Positions 54,935 to 63,646 of a DNA stretch of 64,000 bases are shown piece by piece. The DNA lies in contig NZ_QUZU01000001.1 in NCBI RefSeq assembly GCF_004682055.1, forward strand, positions 186,001 to 250,000, given 5' to 3'. Made by a program: the position numbers and the translations under genes. Each line of letters opens with the position of its first letter. Position 1 is the first letter of the stretch. The notes under the pieces were generated by a model. It did no database searches, was not told where the DNA came from, and saw only the letters and a program-made list of their open reading frames with translations. This DNA is from Pseudomonas kairouanensis. GTDB taxonomy: Bacteria > Pseudomonadota > Gammaproteobacteria > Pseudomonadales > Pseudomonadaceae.

Positions 54935-55833
54935 AGGCCTTTTTGCGCCACGGTCTGTGCGGCGACCACCAGGCATTTGGTCAGTTCGGGGGACGAGAAC
55001 TTGGTCAGCACCGCATCGGCACCGGCCAGGCGCGCTTTTTCGCTGTTCATCGCACTGTCCAAAGAGGTGTGCAGCAGCACGTAAAGCGCCTGGAAGTCTG
55101 GGGTTTCCCGCAGGGTGCGGGTGAGGGCGTAGCCGTCCATCTCGGACATTTCGATGTCGGAGACCAGCACGTTGATTTGCTCGGCAGTGCCCTGCAACTC
55201 CAGCAGCACATCAATCGCTTCCTTGGCGCTGCGGGCAGTGTGGCAGGTCAGGCCAAGGTTGCGCAGGGTGTGTACCGACTGTTGCAAGGCGACCTGGCTG
55301 TCGTCCACCACCAGAATGCGGGCATGGCCCAGCACTTCGGCTTCTTCCATGGTCAAGTCGGTGGGCGCCGCTTCGATCTGCGCCGGGGCGATGCCATGGA
55401 TGACTTTCTCGATATCCAGCACCTGCACCAGACCGCCTTCCACCTGGGTGACTCCGGTGATAAACGAGCGGTTACCGCCGGAGCCAAACGGCGGCGGGCG
55501 GATATCGGTGGTCAGGCAATGCACGATCTTGCTCACCGCCTGCACATGCAGGCCCTGCTTGGAACGGCTCACATCGGTGACGATCAGGCAGCCGCCGTCC
55601 GGGTCCTGCAGGGGCATTTCCCCCAGGGCACGGCTCAGGTCGATCACCGACAGCGACGTACCGCGCAGGGTGGCGATGCCTTTGACGTGGGGGTGGGACT
55701 CCGGCAGCTTGGTCAGCGGCGGGCAGGGGATGATTTCGCTGACTTTCAGCAGGTTGATCGCCATCAGCTTGCCGCTGCGCAGGGTAAAGAGCAGAAGCGA
55801 GAGGGAGTCTGCGCGGGCTTTGGTGGTGGACAT
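54931..55833 (-). CDS. cheV: CheV-type chemotaxis coupling protein (CheW-REC)
   Basis: A 300-residue cytoplasmic protein. The N-terminal CheW-like domain (about 10-160; LLFTLRSGKLMAINLLKVSEII, HVKGIATLRGTSLSVIDLSRALG) is joined to a C-terminal receiver domain (ARILVVDDSQVALQQ ... VLVSDIEMSEMDGYALTR, with the phospho-acceptor Asp in SDIEM). CheV couples receptors to CheA and may act as a phosphate sink. GAAGG precedes the ATG, and a near-consensus FliA promoter lies just upstream. Confidence 0.9.
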   Translation of the reverse strand: MSTTKARADSLSLLLFTLRSGKLMAINLLKVSEIIPCPPLTKLPESHPHVKGIATLRGTSLSVIDLSRALGEMPLQDPDGGCLIVTDVSRSKQGLHVQAVSKIVHCLTTDIRPPPFGSGGNRSFITGVTQVEGGLVQVLDIEKVIHGIAPAQIEAAPTDLTMEEAEVLGHARILVVDDSQVALQQSVHTLRNLGLTCHTARSAKEAIDVLLELQGTAEQINVLVSDIEMSEMDGYALTRTLRETPDFQALYVLLHTSLDSAMNSEKARLAGADAVLTKFSSPELTKCLVVAAQTVAQKGL

Positions 55834-55872
55834 AAAAACCTTCTGTGGATCAGGGATGACATCTATAGAAGG

Positions 55873-55899
55873 TTATCGACTTGGAGTAGCCAGGCTTTA
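55873..55899 (-). promoter_or_regulatory. FliA (sigma28) promoter of the cheV-type gene
   Basis: On the minus strand TAAAGCCT, exactly 11 bases, GTCGATAA, against the pattern TAAAGTTT-N11-GCCGATAA (13 of 16 positions). The predicted start is about 33 bases before the ATG. Confidence 0.75.
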
Positions 55900-55925
55900 A
55901 CTCGATTTCGCGCCGGATGCGGTCA

Positions 55926-56017
55926 ATGTGGGAGGGGGCTTGCTCCCGATGGCGGTGTATCAGCTACCAGATGTATTGGCTGACCCACCCTCATCGGGAG
56001 CAAGCCCCCTCCCACAT
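55926..56017. repeat. REP pair (REPIN-like), GGGAGG type
   Basis: GTGGGAGGGGGCTTGCTCCC at the left and its inverted copy at the right, about 40 bases apart, between the cheV-type promoter and the 2-hydroxyacid dehydrogenase gene end. Confidence 0.9.
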
Positions 56018-56027
56018 TGGATCTACG

Positions 56028-57002
56028 TCAGCCCTTCCAGACCTGCGGGTTCACCAGATCCTGCGGACGCTCGCCCAACAAGGCACTGCGCAGGTTTTCC
56101 AGGGCGCGGTTGGCCATGGCTTCGCGGGTTTCATTCGTTGCCGAACCAATATGCGGCAAGGTCACCGCATTGCTCAGTTGGAACAACGGCGACTCGCTCA
56201 GCGGCTCCTGCTCATACACATCCAGCCCCGCCCCACGAATACGCCCGGTTTGCAGCGCTTCGATCAGCGCCGGCTCATCCACCACCGGGCCACGGGAAAT
56301 ATTGATCAGGATCGCACTGGATTTCATCAAGCCCAGCTCGCGGCTGCTGATCAGGTGGCGGGTCTTGTCGCTCAACGGCACCACCAAACACACAAAGTCC
56401 GCCTCGGCCAGCAACTGGTCCAGGCTGCGGAACTGCGCGCCCAGCTCTTGTTCAAGCTCGGTCTTGCGGCTGTTGCCGCTGTACAGGATCGGCATGTTGA
56501 AGCCCAGGCGTCCACGGCGGGCCACGGCCGCGCCGATGTTGCCCATGCCGACGATGCCCAGGGTCTTGCCATGCACATCACAACCGAACAACGGTGCGCC
56601 CACGCTGGCTTTCCACTGGCCGGCCTTGGTCCAGGCGTCCAGTTCGGCCACGCGGCGCGCGCTGCTCATCAGCAGGGCGAAGGCCAGGTCGGCGGTGCTT
56701 TCGGTGAGTACGTCCGGGGTGTTGGTGAGCATGATCCCGCGCTCATTGAAGTAGGCCAGGTCGTAGTTGTCGTAGCCCACCGAGACGCTGGACACCACCT
56801 CCAGCTTGCTCGCGCCCTGCAGCTGCTCGCGCCCCAGCTTGCGGCCCACGCCGATCAGGCCATGGGCGTGGGGCAGCGCTTCATTGAACTGTGCATTGAT
56901 ATCGCCCAGCTTGGGGTTGGGCGCGATCACCTCGAAATCCTGTTGCAGGCGTTCGATCATGGGCGGGGTGACACGGCTGAAGGCGAGGACAGTCTTTTTC
57001 AT
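56028..57002 (-). CDS. D-2-hydroxyacid dehydrogenase (glyoxylate/hydroxypyruvate/2-ketogluconate reductase type)
   Basis: A 324-residue NAD(P)-dependent oxidoreductase. The Rossmann motif is in TLGIVGMGNIGAAVARRG. Catalytic residues are the Arg in NISRGPVVDE, the Glu in LDVYEQEPL region and the His in LPHIGSAT. The closest families are GhrB/TkrA, which reduce glyoxylate, hydroxypyruvate and 2-ketogluconate. The start at MKKTVLAF is preferred by family comparison; an ATG five codons earlier (57017) is possible. Neither has a strong ribosome binding site. Confidence 0.88.
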   Translation of the reverse strand: MKKTVLAFSRVTPPMIERLQQDFEVIAPNPKLGDINAQFNEALPHAHGLIGVGRKLGREQLQGASKLEVVSSVSVGYDNYDLAYFNERGIMLTNTPDVLTESTADLAFALLMSSARRVAELDAWTKAGQWKASVGAPLFGCDVHGKTLGIVGMGNIGAAVARRGRLGFNMPILYSGNSRKTELEQELGAQFRSLDQLLAEADFVCLVVPLSDKTRHLISSRELGLMKSSAILINISRGPVVDEPALIEALQTGRIRGAGLDVYEQEPLSESPLFQLSNAVTLPHIGSATNETREAMANRALENLRSALLGERPQDLVNPQVWKG

Positions 57003-57101
57003 TGCAGGCGGGCTCATCGACTACGGAAGAATGCCAAGCAAGCTAACATTCTTGCCCACAATTGTCAGGACACTGCTGAACCAATGTGAACACAGATATA
57101 A

Positions 57102-57132
57102 ATGTGGGAGGGAGCAAGCCCCCTCCCACATT
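57102..57132. repeat. Collapsed REP element
   Basis: ATGTGGGAGGG joined directly to AGCAAGCCCCCTCCCACAT. The outer ends of a GGGAGG-type pair are kept, but the core and part of one unit are lost, leaving a hairpin of about 30 bases. It looks like an internal deletion of a REPIN. Confidence 0.75.
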
Positions 57133-57154
57133 TGACCGTATTGTCTGATGGAGA

Positions 57155-58123
57155 TCAGTTCGCCAAACGAGCCCCGCCCAACCCACCACTCACTTCATAC
57201 GCCACCAACTCCGCCTGATGCGCCGCCAGAATCTCCGGCAACGAACCGCGCAGGTACTCCACCCAGGTCTTGATCTTCGCATCCAGGTATTGGCGCGACG
57301 GGTAGATGGCGTACAGGTTCAGCTCCTGGGAGCGGTAGTTGGGCATCACCCGCACCAGGGTACCGTTGCGCAAGCCTTCAATCGCGGCATACACCGGCAG
57401 CAGCCCCACGCCCATGCCGCTGGTGATAGCGGTTTTCATCGCGTCGGCGGAGTTCACCAGGAACGGCGAGGTATTGATGGCCACGCTTTCCTGGCCTTCG
57501 GGGCCGTTGAAGGTCCATTTGTCCAGCTGGATCACCGGGCTGACCAGGCGCAGGCAGGCATGGTTGAGCAAGTCATGGGGGCGTTGGGCGCAGCCTTTGG
57601 CCTTGACGTATTCCGGCGAGGCGCAGGCGATGCTGTAGGTGATGCCCAAACGTTGCGACACGAAGCCTGAGTCCGGCAATTCGCTGGCCAGCACGATGGA
57701 CACGTCGTAGCCCTCATCGAGCAGGTCCGGCACGCGGTTGGCCAGGGTCAGGTCGAAGGTCACGTCGGGGTGGGTGCGGCGGTAGCGCGCAATCGCGTCA
57801 ATGACGAAATGCTGGCCGATGCCGGTCATGGTGTGCACTTTCAATTGCCCGGCGGGGCGCGCATGGGCATCGCTGGCTTCGGCCTCGGCTTCTTCTACAT
57901 AAGCGAGGATCTGTTCGCAGCGCAGCAAATAGCGTTTACCGGCCTCGGTGAGTGCAATGCGCCGGGTGGTGCGGTTGAGCAAGCGGGTTTGCAGATGGGC
58001 CTCAAGGTTGGAGACCGCGCGCGAGACGTTGGCGGTGGTGGTGTCCAGTTGCACGGCGGCGGCGGTGAAGCTGCCGGCTTCGGCCACACAACTGAAGGCG
58101 CGCATGTTTTGCAAAGTGTCCAT
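57155..58123 (-). CDS. LysR-family transcriptional regulator
   Basis: A 322-residue regulator. The N-terminal winged helix-turn-helix (MRAFSCVAEAGSFTAAAVQLDTTTANVSRAVSNLEAHL, residues 7-44) is followed by a linker helix and a periplasmic-binding-like effector domain. It is transcribed divergently from the efflux operon starting at 58306, the classic arrangement of a LysR regulator and its target, so it probably responds to an aromatic acid or other toxic carboxylate (AaeR-like in role). Confidence 0.9.
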   Translation of the reverse strand: MDTLQNMRAFSCVAEAGSFTAAAVQLDTTTANVSRAVSNLEAHLQTRLLNRTTRRIALTEAGKRYLLRCEQILAYVEEAEAEASDAHARPAGQLKVHTMTGIGQHFVIDAIARYRRTHPDVTFDLTLANRVPDLLDEGYDVSIVLASELPDSGFVSQRLGITYSIACASPEYVKAKGCAQRPHDLLNHACLRLVSPVIQLDKWTFNGPEGQESVAINTSPFLVNSADAMKTAITSGMGVGLLPVYAAIEGLRNGTLVRVMPNYRSQELNLYAIYPSRQYLDAKIKTWVEYLRGSLPEILAAHQAELVAYEVSGGLGGARLAN

Positions 58124-58192
58124 GGGGTGTTCTCAGGGGAGATAGCAAATTGTGACAGAAAGTTACGCCGTCCAGTGATCCCTACCAACGGA

Positions 58193-58210
58193 TTATCGCT
58201 TGAACGGTAA
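58193..58210. promoter_or_regulatory. Candidate LysR operator
   Basis: TTATCGCTTGAACGGTAA is an imperfect 18-bp palindrome (TTAnCGnTnnAnCGnTAA) midway between the divergent LysR and efflux genes, the expected place for the regulator's site. Not tested. Confidence 0.4.
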
Positions 58211-58305
58211 CAAAGATTCACAGGAATGCCAGCTTATCGTCCTTCATGCCGCCGCCTAGAATTGCCCCACCTACCCCGCAACACCCTCTCAGGAATTCGC
58301 TTGCC

Positions 58306-59817
58306 GTGCCGCGTCGCATCAGCAGAGAGCTGAAGACTCTCAGTATTTGGGCCTTATCGTTAGCAATCAGCGGCTGCATCGGAACGGGAGGCATCGCCCC
58401 CCAAGGCCAGGCGCTCAGCGCCAATACCCTGGCCACCGACGAAGCAATCCAGAACGCCGCCCAGGACGCCCATTGGCCCACCGCCCAGTGGTGGCAAGCC
58501 TATGGCGACGCCCAGCTCAACCATTGGGTCGACCTCGCCACCCAAAACAGCCCAAGCATGGCCATGGCCGCCGCCCGTGTGCGTGAAGCACGAGCCATGG
58601 CCGGGATTGCCGAGTCGGCCGAGTCGCTGCAGATCAACAGCGACACCACCCTCAAGCGCCACAACTGGCCGAAAGACCAGTTCTACGGCCCCGGCGAACT
58701 GAGCGGCGCTACCACTTGGGACAACAATTCGTCCCTGGGCCTGAGCTATGCCCTGGACCTGTGGGGCCGCGAAAGCAACACCACCGAACGCGCCGTGGAC
58801 TTGGCCCACATGAGCGCCGCTGAAGCGCGCCAGGCCCAGCTCGAATTGCAGAACAACGTGGTGCGCGCCTACATCCAGCTGTCACTGCACTACGCCAACC
58901 GCGATATCGTCGCCGCCACCCTGGCCCAGCAAGAGCAGATTCTGGACTTGGCCAACAAACGCCTGAACGCCGGGATCGGCACCCACTTCGACGTGAGCCA
59001 GGCCGAAACCCCGTTGCCGGAAACCCATCGCCAGCTCGACGCCCTGGATGAAGAAATCGCCCTGAGCCGCAACCAGCTTGCCGCATTGGCCGGTAAAGGC
59101 CCAGGGGAGGGCGCGCACTTGCAGCGCCCGAGCCTGTCCCTGGCCGCACCACTGAAACTGCCGTCGAGCCTGCCCGCACAACTGCTGGGCCAACGCCCGG
59201 ACGTAGTCGCCAGCCGCTGGCAAGTCGCAGCGCAAGCCCGTGGCATCGATGTGGCCCACGCCGGGTTCTACCCCAACGTCGACCTGGTGGGCAGCCTCGG
59301 CTACATGGCCACCGGCGGCGGCATGCTGGAGTTTCTGGCGGGCAAGAAATTCAACTTCAACGTGGGGCCTGCGATCACCCTGCCGATCTTCGACGGCGGG
59401 CGTTTGCGTGCCGAACTGGGGCAAGCCAGCGCTGGCTATGACATCGCGGTGGCCAAGTACAACCAGACTCTGGTCAACGCGCTCAAGGGCATCAGCGACC
59501 AGTTGATCCGCCGCGAATCCATGGACAAGCAATCGACCTTCGCCGCGCAGTCGGTGGCCTCGGCGCAAAAAACCTACGACATCGCGATGATCGCCTACCA
59601 ACGCGGCCTCACCGATTACCTCAATGTGCTCAATGCCCAGACGTTGCTGTTTCGTCAGCAGCAGGTCGAGCAACAGGTTCAGGCCGCACGCCTGAGTGCC
59701 CATGCCGAACTGGTCACCGCCCTGGGCGGTGGGGTCGGTGCCGGCAACGATGTGCCCCAAGACGCCAAGACCCTCCCGAGCAAGACCCCGGCGGCCCTCG
59801 CCGTGTTTGATCACTGA
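58306..59817 (+). CDS. Outer-membrane efflux lipoprotein (NodT/OprM family)
   Basis: A 503-residue outer-membrane factor forming the exit duct of a tripartite pump. The lipobox SLAISGC gives a lipid anchor. Two repeated OEP domains follow (AMAAARVREARAMAGIAES in the first, DIAVAKYNQTLVNALKGISDQLI in the second). GTG 58306 is preferred because it places the signal sequence at the N-terminus, with AGGA about 12 bases upstream. It is followed 10 bases later by the FUSC gene, making a complete export system in one operon. Confidence 0.88.
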   Translation: MPRRISRELKTLSIWALSLAISGCIGTGGIAPQGQALSANTLATDEAIQNAAQDAHWPTAQWWQAYGDAQLNHWVDLATQNSPSMAMAAARVREARAMAGIAESAESLQINSDTTLKRHNWPKDQFYGPGELSGATTWDNNSSLGLSYALDLWGRESNTTERAVDLAHMSAAEARQAQLELQNNVVRAYIQLSLHYANRDIVAATLAQQEQILDLANKRLNAGIGTHFDVSQAETPLPETHRQLDALDEEIALSRNQLAALAGKGPGEGAHLQRPSLSLAAPLKLPSSLPAQLLGQRPDVVASRWQVAAQARGIDVAHAGFYPNVDLVGSLGYMATGGGMLEFLAGKKFNFNVGPAITLPIFDGGRLRAELGQASAGYDIAVAKYNQTLVNALKGISDQLIRRESMDKQSTFAAQSVASAQKTYDIAMIAYQRGLTDYLNVLNAQTLLFRQQQVEQQVQAARLSAHAELVTALGGGVGAGNDVPQDAKTLPSKTPAALAVFDH

Positions 59818-59827
59818 GTAGGATTGA

Positions 59828-62005
59828 ATGACTCCCTTGCCTGCACCGCTGCGCTGGCTGCACTCCCTTGAGTGGCGTCGCGGTTTTTTCGACTGGGCGC
59901 GCAGCGACGGCGTGACCTGGGTGTACATCTTCAAGGTGCTGATCGCTGCGTTCCTCACGCTGTGGCTGGCCATGCGCCTGGAGTTGCCGCAACCGCGCAC
60001 CGCGATGATCACCGTGTTTATCGTGATGCAACCGCAGAGCGGCCAGGTGTTTGCCAAAAGCTTCTATCGCTTCCTCGGCACCCTGGCGGGGTCGGCGGTG
60101 ATGGTGCTGCTGATCGCCTTGTTTGCGCAGAACACCGAGTTGTTCCTGGGCGCGCTGGCGATCTGGGTAGGTATCTGCACCGCTGGCGCGACGCGTAACC
60201 GTAATTTTCGTGCCTATGGTTTTGTGCTGGCGGGCTACACCGCGGCGATGGTTGGCCTGCCCGCCCTGGCACACCCGGACGGCGCGTTTATGGCAGCGGT
60301 GTGGCGGGTGCTGGAAATTTCCCTGGGCATTCTGTGCTCCACCCTGGTCAGCGCCGCGATCCTGCCGCAAACCTCCAGCGCCGCCATGCGCAACGCGCTG
60401 TACCAGCGTTTTGGCGTGTTTGCGCTGTTTGCCACCGATGGTTTGCGTGGGCGTAGCCAGCGTGACCATTTCGAGGCCAGCAACGTGCGCTTTATCGCGC
60501 AAGCCGTGGGCCTGGAAGGGCTGCGCAGCGTTACCGTGTTTGAAGACCCGCATATGCGTCGGCGCAACGGTCGGCTCAGTCGCCTCAACAGCGAGTTCAT
60601 GAGCATCACCACGCGTTTCAATGCCCTGCACCAGTTGCTTGAGCGGCTGCGCAAGGATGAGGCGGATCATGTGGTTGCGGCCATCAAGCCCGGCCTGCTT
60701 GACCTTGCCGAGGTGCTTGACGGGTTCTCCGGCCGGGCCCTCACCTGTCCCGACGCGGCGCGGCTGGTGGTTCAACTGAGCGCCTACAAGGACGAGCTGC
60801 CCGCCAAAGTGCGTAGCCTGCGTGGCGTGTTCCAGGAACAAAACCCCACCGAAGCCGAACAACTGGATTTCCACACCGCCTACGAACTGCTCTATCGCTT
60901 CGTCGACGACCTGCACAACTACGCGCAAACCCACGCGTCCCTGGCCGACCACAGCCATGCCCGCGAAGACTGGCACGAGCCCTACACCCCAAAAACCAAT
61001 TGGTTGGCCTGTGCGGCGTCGGGCATTCGTGCCTCGTTCATCCTGATTGTGCTGGGCAGTTACTGGGTGGCCACCGCCTGGCCCAGTGGCGCCACCATGA
61101 CCCTGATCGCCGCCGCCACGGTCGGTTTGTCGGCGGCCACGCCCAATCCCAAGCGCATGGCGTTCCAGATCGCCTGCGGCACCTTGATCGGTGCCTTGGT
61201 GGGGTTTGTCGAGATGTTCTTCGTGTTCCCCTGGATCGACGGCTTCCCGCTGCTGTGCGTGATGATCGCCCCGGTGATCATCCTCGGCGCGTTCCTCAGC
61301 TCGCGCCCGCAGTACGCCGGTGTGGGCCTGGGCCTGCTGATCTTCTTCAGCACCGGTTCAGTGCCGGACAACCTCACGGTCTACAACCCCTACACCTTTA
61401 TCAACGACTACATCGCCATGATCATCGGCATGCTGGTGTGCGCGGCGGCGGGGGCAATCATCCTGCCGCCCAACAGCCGCTGGTTGTGGCGCCGGCTGGA
61501 GCAGGACCTGCGCGAGCAAGTGGTGTATGCCATCAGCGGCAAGCTCAAGGGCCTGGCGTCGAGTTTCGAAAGCCGTACCCGTGACTTGATGCACCAGGCC
61601 TACGGCCTCGCCGTCAGCCAGCCGCAAGTGCAGCGCGACCTGCTGCGTTGGATGTTCGTGGTGCTGGAGGTGGGCCACGCGGTCATCGAGTTGCGCAAGG
61701 AACAGGCGATTCTGCCCGTGCACCCGGCCTACGCTGCCTCCCAGCCGTGGCGCCAGGCACTGCGTGTGATGGGGCGCTCTTTGGTGCGCCTGTTCCTGCA
61801 ACCCAGCGCGAGCAACCTGGAGCGCAGCCTGATCGCCGTCGACCATGCCATCAGCCGCGTGCAGGCCACCGACGAACCCTTCGCCCCGCACTTTGACACC
61901 TCGGCCCTGCGCCGGGTGAAAAGCTACCTGCACTTTATCCGCACCTCGCTGTTGGACCCGCAATCGCCCCTGGCGGCCCTCAAAGGAGCCCCCCATGCCC
62001 CGTGA
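59828..62005 (+). CDS. FUSC-family inner-membrane exporter (AaeB-like)
   Basis: A 725-residue inner-membrane protein of the aromatic acid exporter / fusaric acid resistance family. An N-terminal membrane block (about 35-185) and a second block (about 395-550) are separated by a cytoplasmic helical domain, with a long cytoplasmic C-terminus. AGGA precedes the ATG. It overlaps the DUF1656 gene by 11 bases. Related pumps export p-hydroxybenzoate-type acids or fusaric acid; the actual substrate here is not known. Confidence 0.9.
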   Translation: MTPLPAPLRWLHSLEWRRGFFDWARSDGVTWVYIFKVLIAAFLTLWLAMRLELPQPRTAMITVFIVMQPQSGQVFAKSFYRFLGTLAGSAVMVLLIALFAQNTELFLGALAIWVGICTAGATRNRNFRAYGFVLAGYTAAMVGLPALAHPDGAFMAAVWRVLEISLGILCSTLVSAAILPQTSSAAMRNALYQRFGVFALFATDGLRGRSQRDHFEASNVRFIAQAVGLEGLRSVTVFEDPHMRRRNGRLSRLNSEFMSITTRFNALHQLLERLRKDEADHVVAAIKPGLLDLAEVLDGFSGRALTCPDAARLVVQLSAYKDELPAKVRSLRGVFQEQNPTEAEQLDFHTAYELLYRFVDDLHNYAQTHASLADHSHAREDWHEPYTPKTNWLACAASGIRASFILIVLGSYWVATAWPSGATMTLIAAATVGLSAATPNPKRMAFQIACGTLIGALVGFVEMFFVFPWIDGFPLLCVMIAPVIILGAFLSSRPQYAGVGLGLLIFFSTGSVPDNLTVYNPYTFINDYIAMIIGMLVCAAAGAIILPPNSRWLWRRLEQDLREQVVYAISGKLKGLASSFESRTRDLMHQAYGLAVSQPQVQRDLLRWMFVVLEVGHAVIELRKEQAILPVHPAYAASQPWRQALRVMGRSLVRLFLQPSASNLERSLIAVDHAISRVQATDEPFAPHFDTSALRRVKSYLHFIRTSLLDPQSPLAALKGAPHAP

Positions 62006-62195
62006 AATCGCCTTTCATGGCGTCTATATGCCGACCATGACCTTGATGTTTTTGATCGCGGCCGGGCTTGCCTGGGCCCTGGACCGCTTCCTGGCCGGGT
62101 TCGACCTGTACCGTTTTTTCTGGCACCCGGCGTTGCTGCGCCTGAGCCTGTTCGTTTGCCTGTTCGGCGCCCTGGCGCTGACCGTCTACCGTTGA
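61995..62195 (+). CDS. DUF1656 small membrane protein (AaeX-like)
   Basis: A 66-residue inner-membrane protein with two membrane helices (LMFLIAAGLAWALDRFL and LSLFVCLFGALALTVY). The family occurs almost only between FUSC and HlyD efflux genes. AAAGGAG lies 6 bases before the ATG, inside the end of the FUSC gene. It is presumed to support the pump, with no defined mechanism. Confidence 0.9.
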   Translation: MPREIAFHGVYMPTMTLMFLIAAGLAWALDRFLAGFDLYRFFWHPALLRLSLFVCLFGALALTVYR

Positions 62196-62205
62196 GAATG
62201 CCCCG

Positions 62206-63066
62206 ATGAAAAAGTTTTTCAGCCTGCTCGCGACCTTGCTGGTTCTGGCTTTGGCGATCTGGATTGGCCGCACGCTGTGGGTGCACTACATGGAAACCCC
62301 GTGGACCCGCGATGGCCGTGTACGGGCCGACATCATCAACGTTGCCGCCGACGTTACCGGCGAAGTGGTGGACGTGCCGGTGCGCGATAACCAGTTGGTG
62401 AAAAAGGGCGACCTGCTGATGCAGATCGACCCCGAGCACTACCGCATCGCCGTCAAACAGGCGCAGTCCCTCGTCGCCTCGCGCAAAGCCACCTGGGAAA
62501 TGCGCAAGGTCAACGCCCACCGCCGTGCCGACCTCGACGCCCTGGTGATCTCCAAAGAAAACCGCGATGACGCCAGCAACATTGCTGACTCCGCCCTGGC
62601 CGATTACCAGCACGCGCAGGCCCAGTTGGAAGCGGCCGAACTGAACCTCAAACGCACCCAAGTGCTGGCGGCGGTGGACGGCTACGTCACCAACCTCAAT
62701 GTGCATCGCGGCGACTATGCGCGCATTGGTGAAGCCAAGATGGCCGTGGTGGATATGAACTCGTTCTGGGTGTACGGCTTCTTCGAAGAAACCAAGCTGC
62801 CGCATGTGAAGGTGGGCGACAAAGCCGACATGCAGTTAATGAGCGGCGAGACGTTAAAGGGCCATGTGGAAAGCATCTCCCGAGGCATCTACGACCGCGA
62901 CAACCCCGAGAGCCGCGAGTTGGTGGCGGATGTGAACCCGACGTTCAACTGGGTGAGATTGGCGCAACGAGTGCCGGTGCGGATTCACATCGATCAAGTG
63001 CCAGAGGGCGTGCTGCTAGCGGCGGGCATCACCTGCACCGTCATCGTCAACCAAACACAGAACTAA
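62206..63066 (+). CDS. HlyD-family efflux adaptor (AaeA-like)
   Basis: A 286-residue membrane fusion protein: N-terminal anchor (FFSLLATLLVLALAIWIGRTLWV), lipoyl halves (DVTGEVVDVPVRDNQLVKKGDLLMQIDPEHY and LNLKRTQVLAAVDGYVTNLNVHRGDYARIG) around a short helical hairpin, then a beta-barrel domain. It bridges the FUSC pump and the NodT-type channel. Last gene of the operon; a REP pair rather than a T-run terminator follows at once. Confidence 0.9.
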   Translation: MKKFFSLLATLLVLALAIWIGRTLWVHYMETPWTRDGRVRADIINVAADVTGEVVDVPVRDNQLVKKGDLLMQIDPEHYRIAVKQAQSLVASRKATWEMRKVNAHRRADLDALVISKENRDDASNIADSALADYQHAQAQLEAAELNLKRTQVLAAVDGYVTNLNVHRGDYARIGEAKMAVVDMNSFWVYGFFEETKLPHVKVGDKADMQLMSGETLKGHVESISRGIYDRDNPESRELVADVNPTFNWVRLAQRVPVRIHIDQVPEGVLLAAGITCTVIVNQTQN

Positions 63067-63067
63067 A

Positions 63068-63158
63068 GTGTGGGAGCGGGCTTGCTCGCGAATGCGGTGG
63101 GTCATTCACCTAATCCGTCGACTGACCCACTGCTTTCGCGAGCAAGCCCGCTCCCACC
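63068..63158. repeat. REP pair (REPIN-like), GGGAGC type
   Basis: GTGTGGGAGCGGGCTTGCTC at the left and its inverted copy at the right, about 40 bases apart, starting two bases after the HlyD stop. It lies between convergent genes. Confidence 0.9.
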
Positions 63159-63196
63159 TTTGATCTTTGTTGGCAATACGGTCGGAGTAAGCATTT

Positions 63197-63646
63197 TTAG
63201 CTAATGAGCGGCTCGGCAGCTCTGGTTTTACGTCGACGCCTGACCTGCAGCATGCTGACAAAGCGGCGGTGGTTTCTTGTATTAAGCACTAATAGGCAGG
63301 CCAGGGATTGAAACAAAGGGAATACCACCAACATCGTAACGGAGTGGTTCCCCAAGTAATCCGCCGAAATCAAAGCGTTCATGGTCGCGATGACTACTAG
63401 CAACCCTGGCCCTGATCGTAACCCGGCCGCTATTAGCCCTAATCCAATGCTCATTCCCAGTAGCAATACCAAACTCGCCACGATCGCATATTCGCTAGGG
63501 AGGTCATTTATTCGGGCGTAATAAGACAGGCTGTGTGACAGGTTGCCTGAAATGCTGACCATGTAGAGGGACACCGCCGTCCCCACCGTGAACGCAAAGC
63601 GCCTGATATGGCTGCGCAATGTATGGGGATGGGGATTATGGCTCAT
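63197..63646 (-). CDS. Hypothetical four-helix inner-membrane protein, 149 aa
   Basis: An unrecognised protein with four predicted membrane segments (FAFTVGTAVSLYMVSISGNL; YAIVASLVLLLGMSIGLGLIAAG; LLVVIATMNALISADYL; MLVVFPLFQSLACLLVL) and a basic C-terminal tail (RRRRKTRAAE). The ATG at 63646 lies inside the end of the upstream gene (11-base overlap), so the two are coupled. Small overlapping membrane proteins of this kind are often immunity partners of toxins, but nothing in the sequence proves it. Confidence 0.65.
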   Translation of the reverse strand: MSHNPHPHTLRSHIRRFAFTVGTAVSLYMVSISGNLSHSLSYYARINDLPSEYAIVASLVLLLGMSIGLGLIAAGLRSGPGLLVVIATMNALISADYLGNHSVTMLVVFPLFQSLACLLVLNTRNHRRFVSMLQVRRRRKTRAAEPLIS

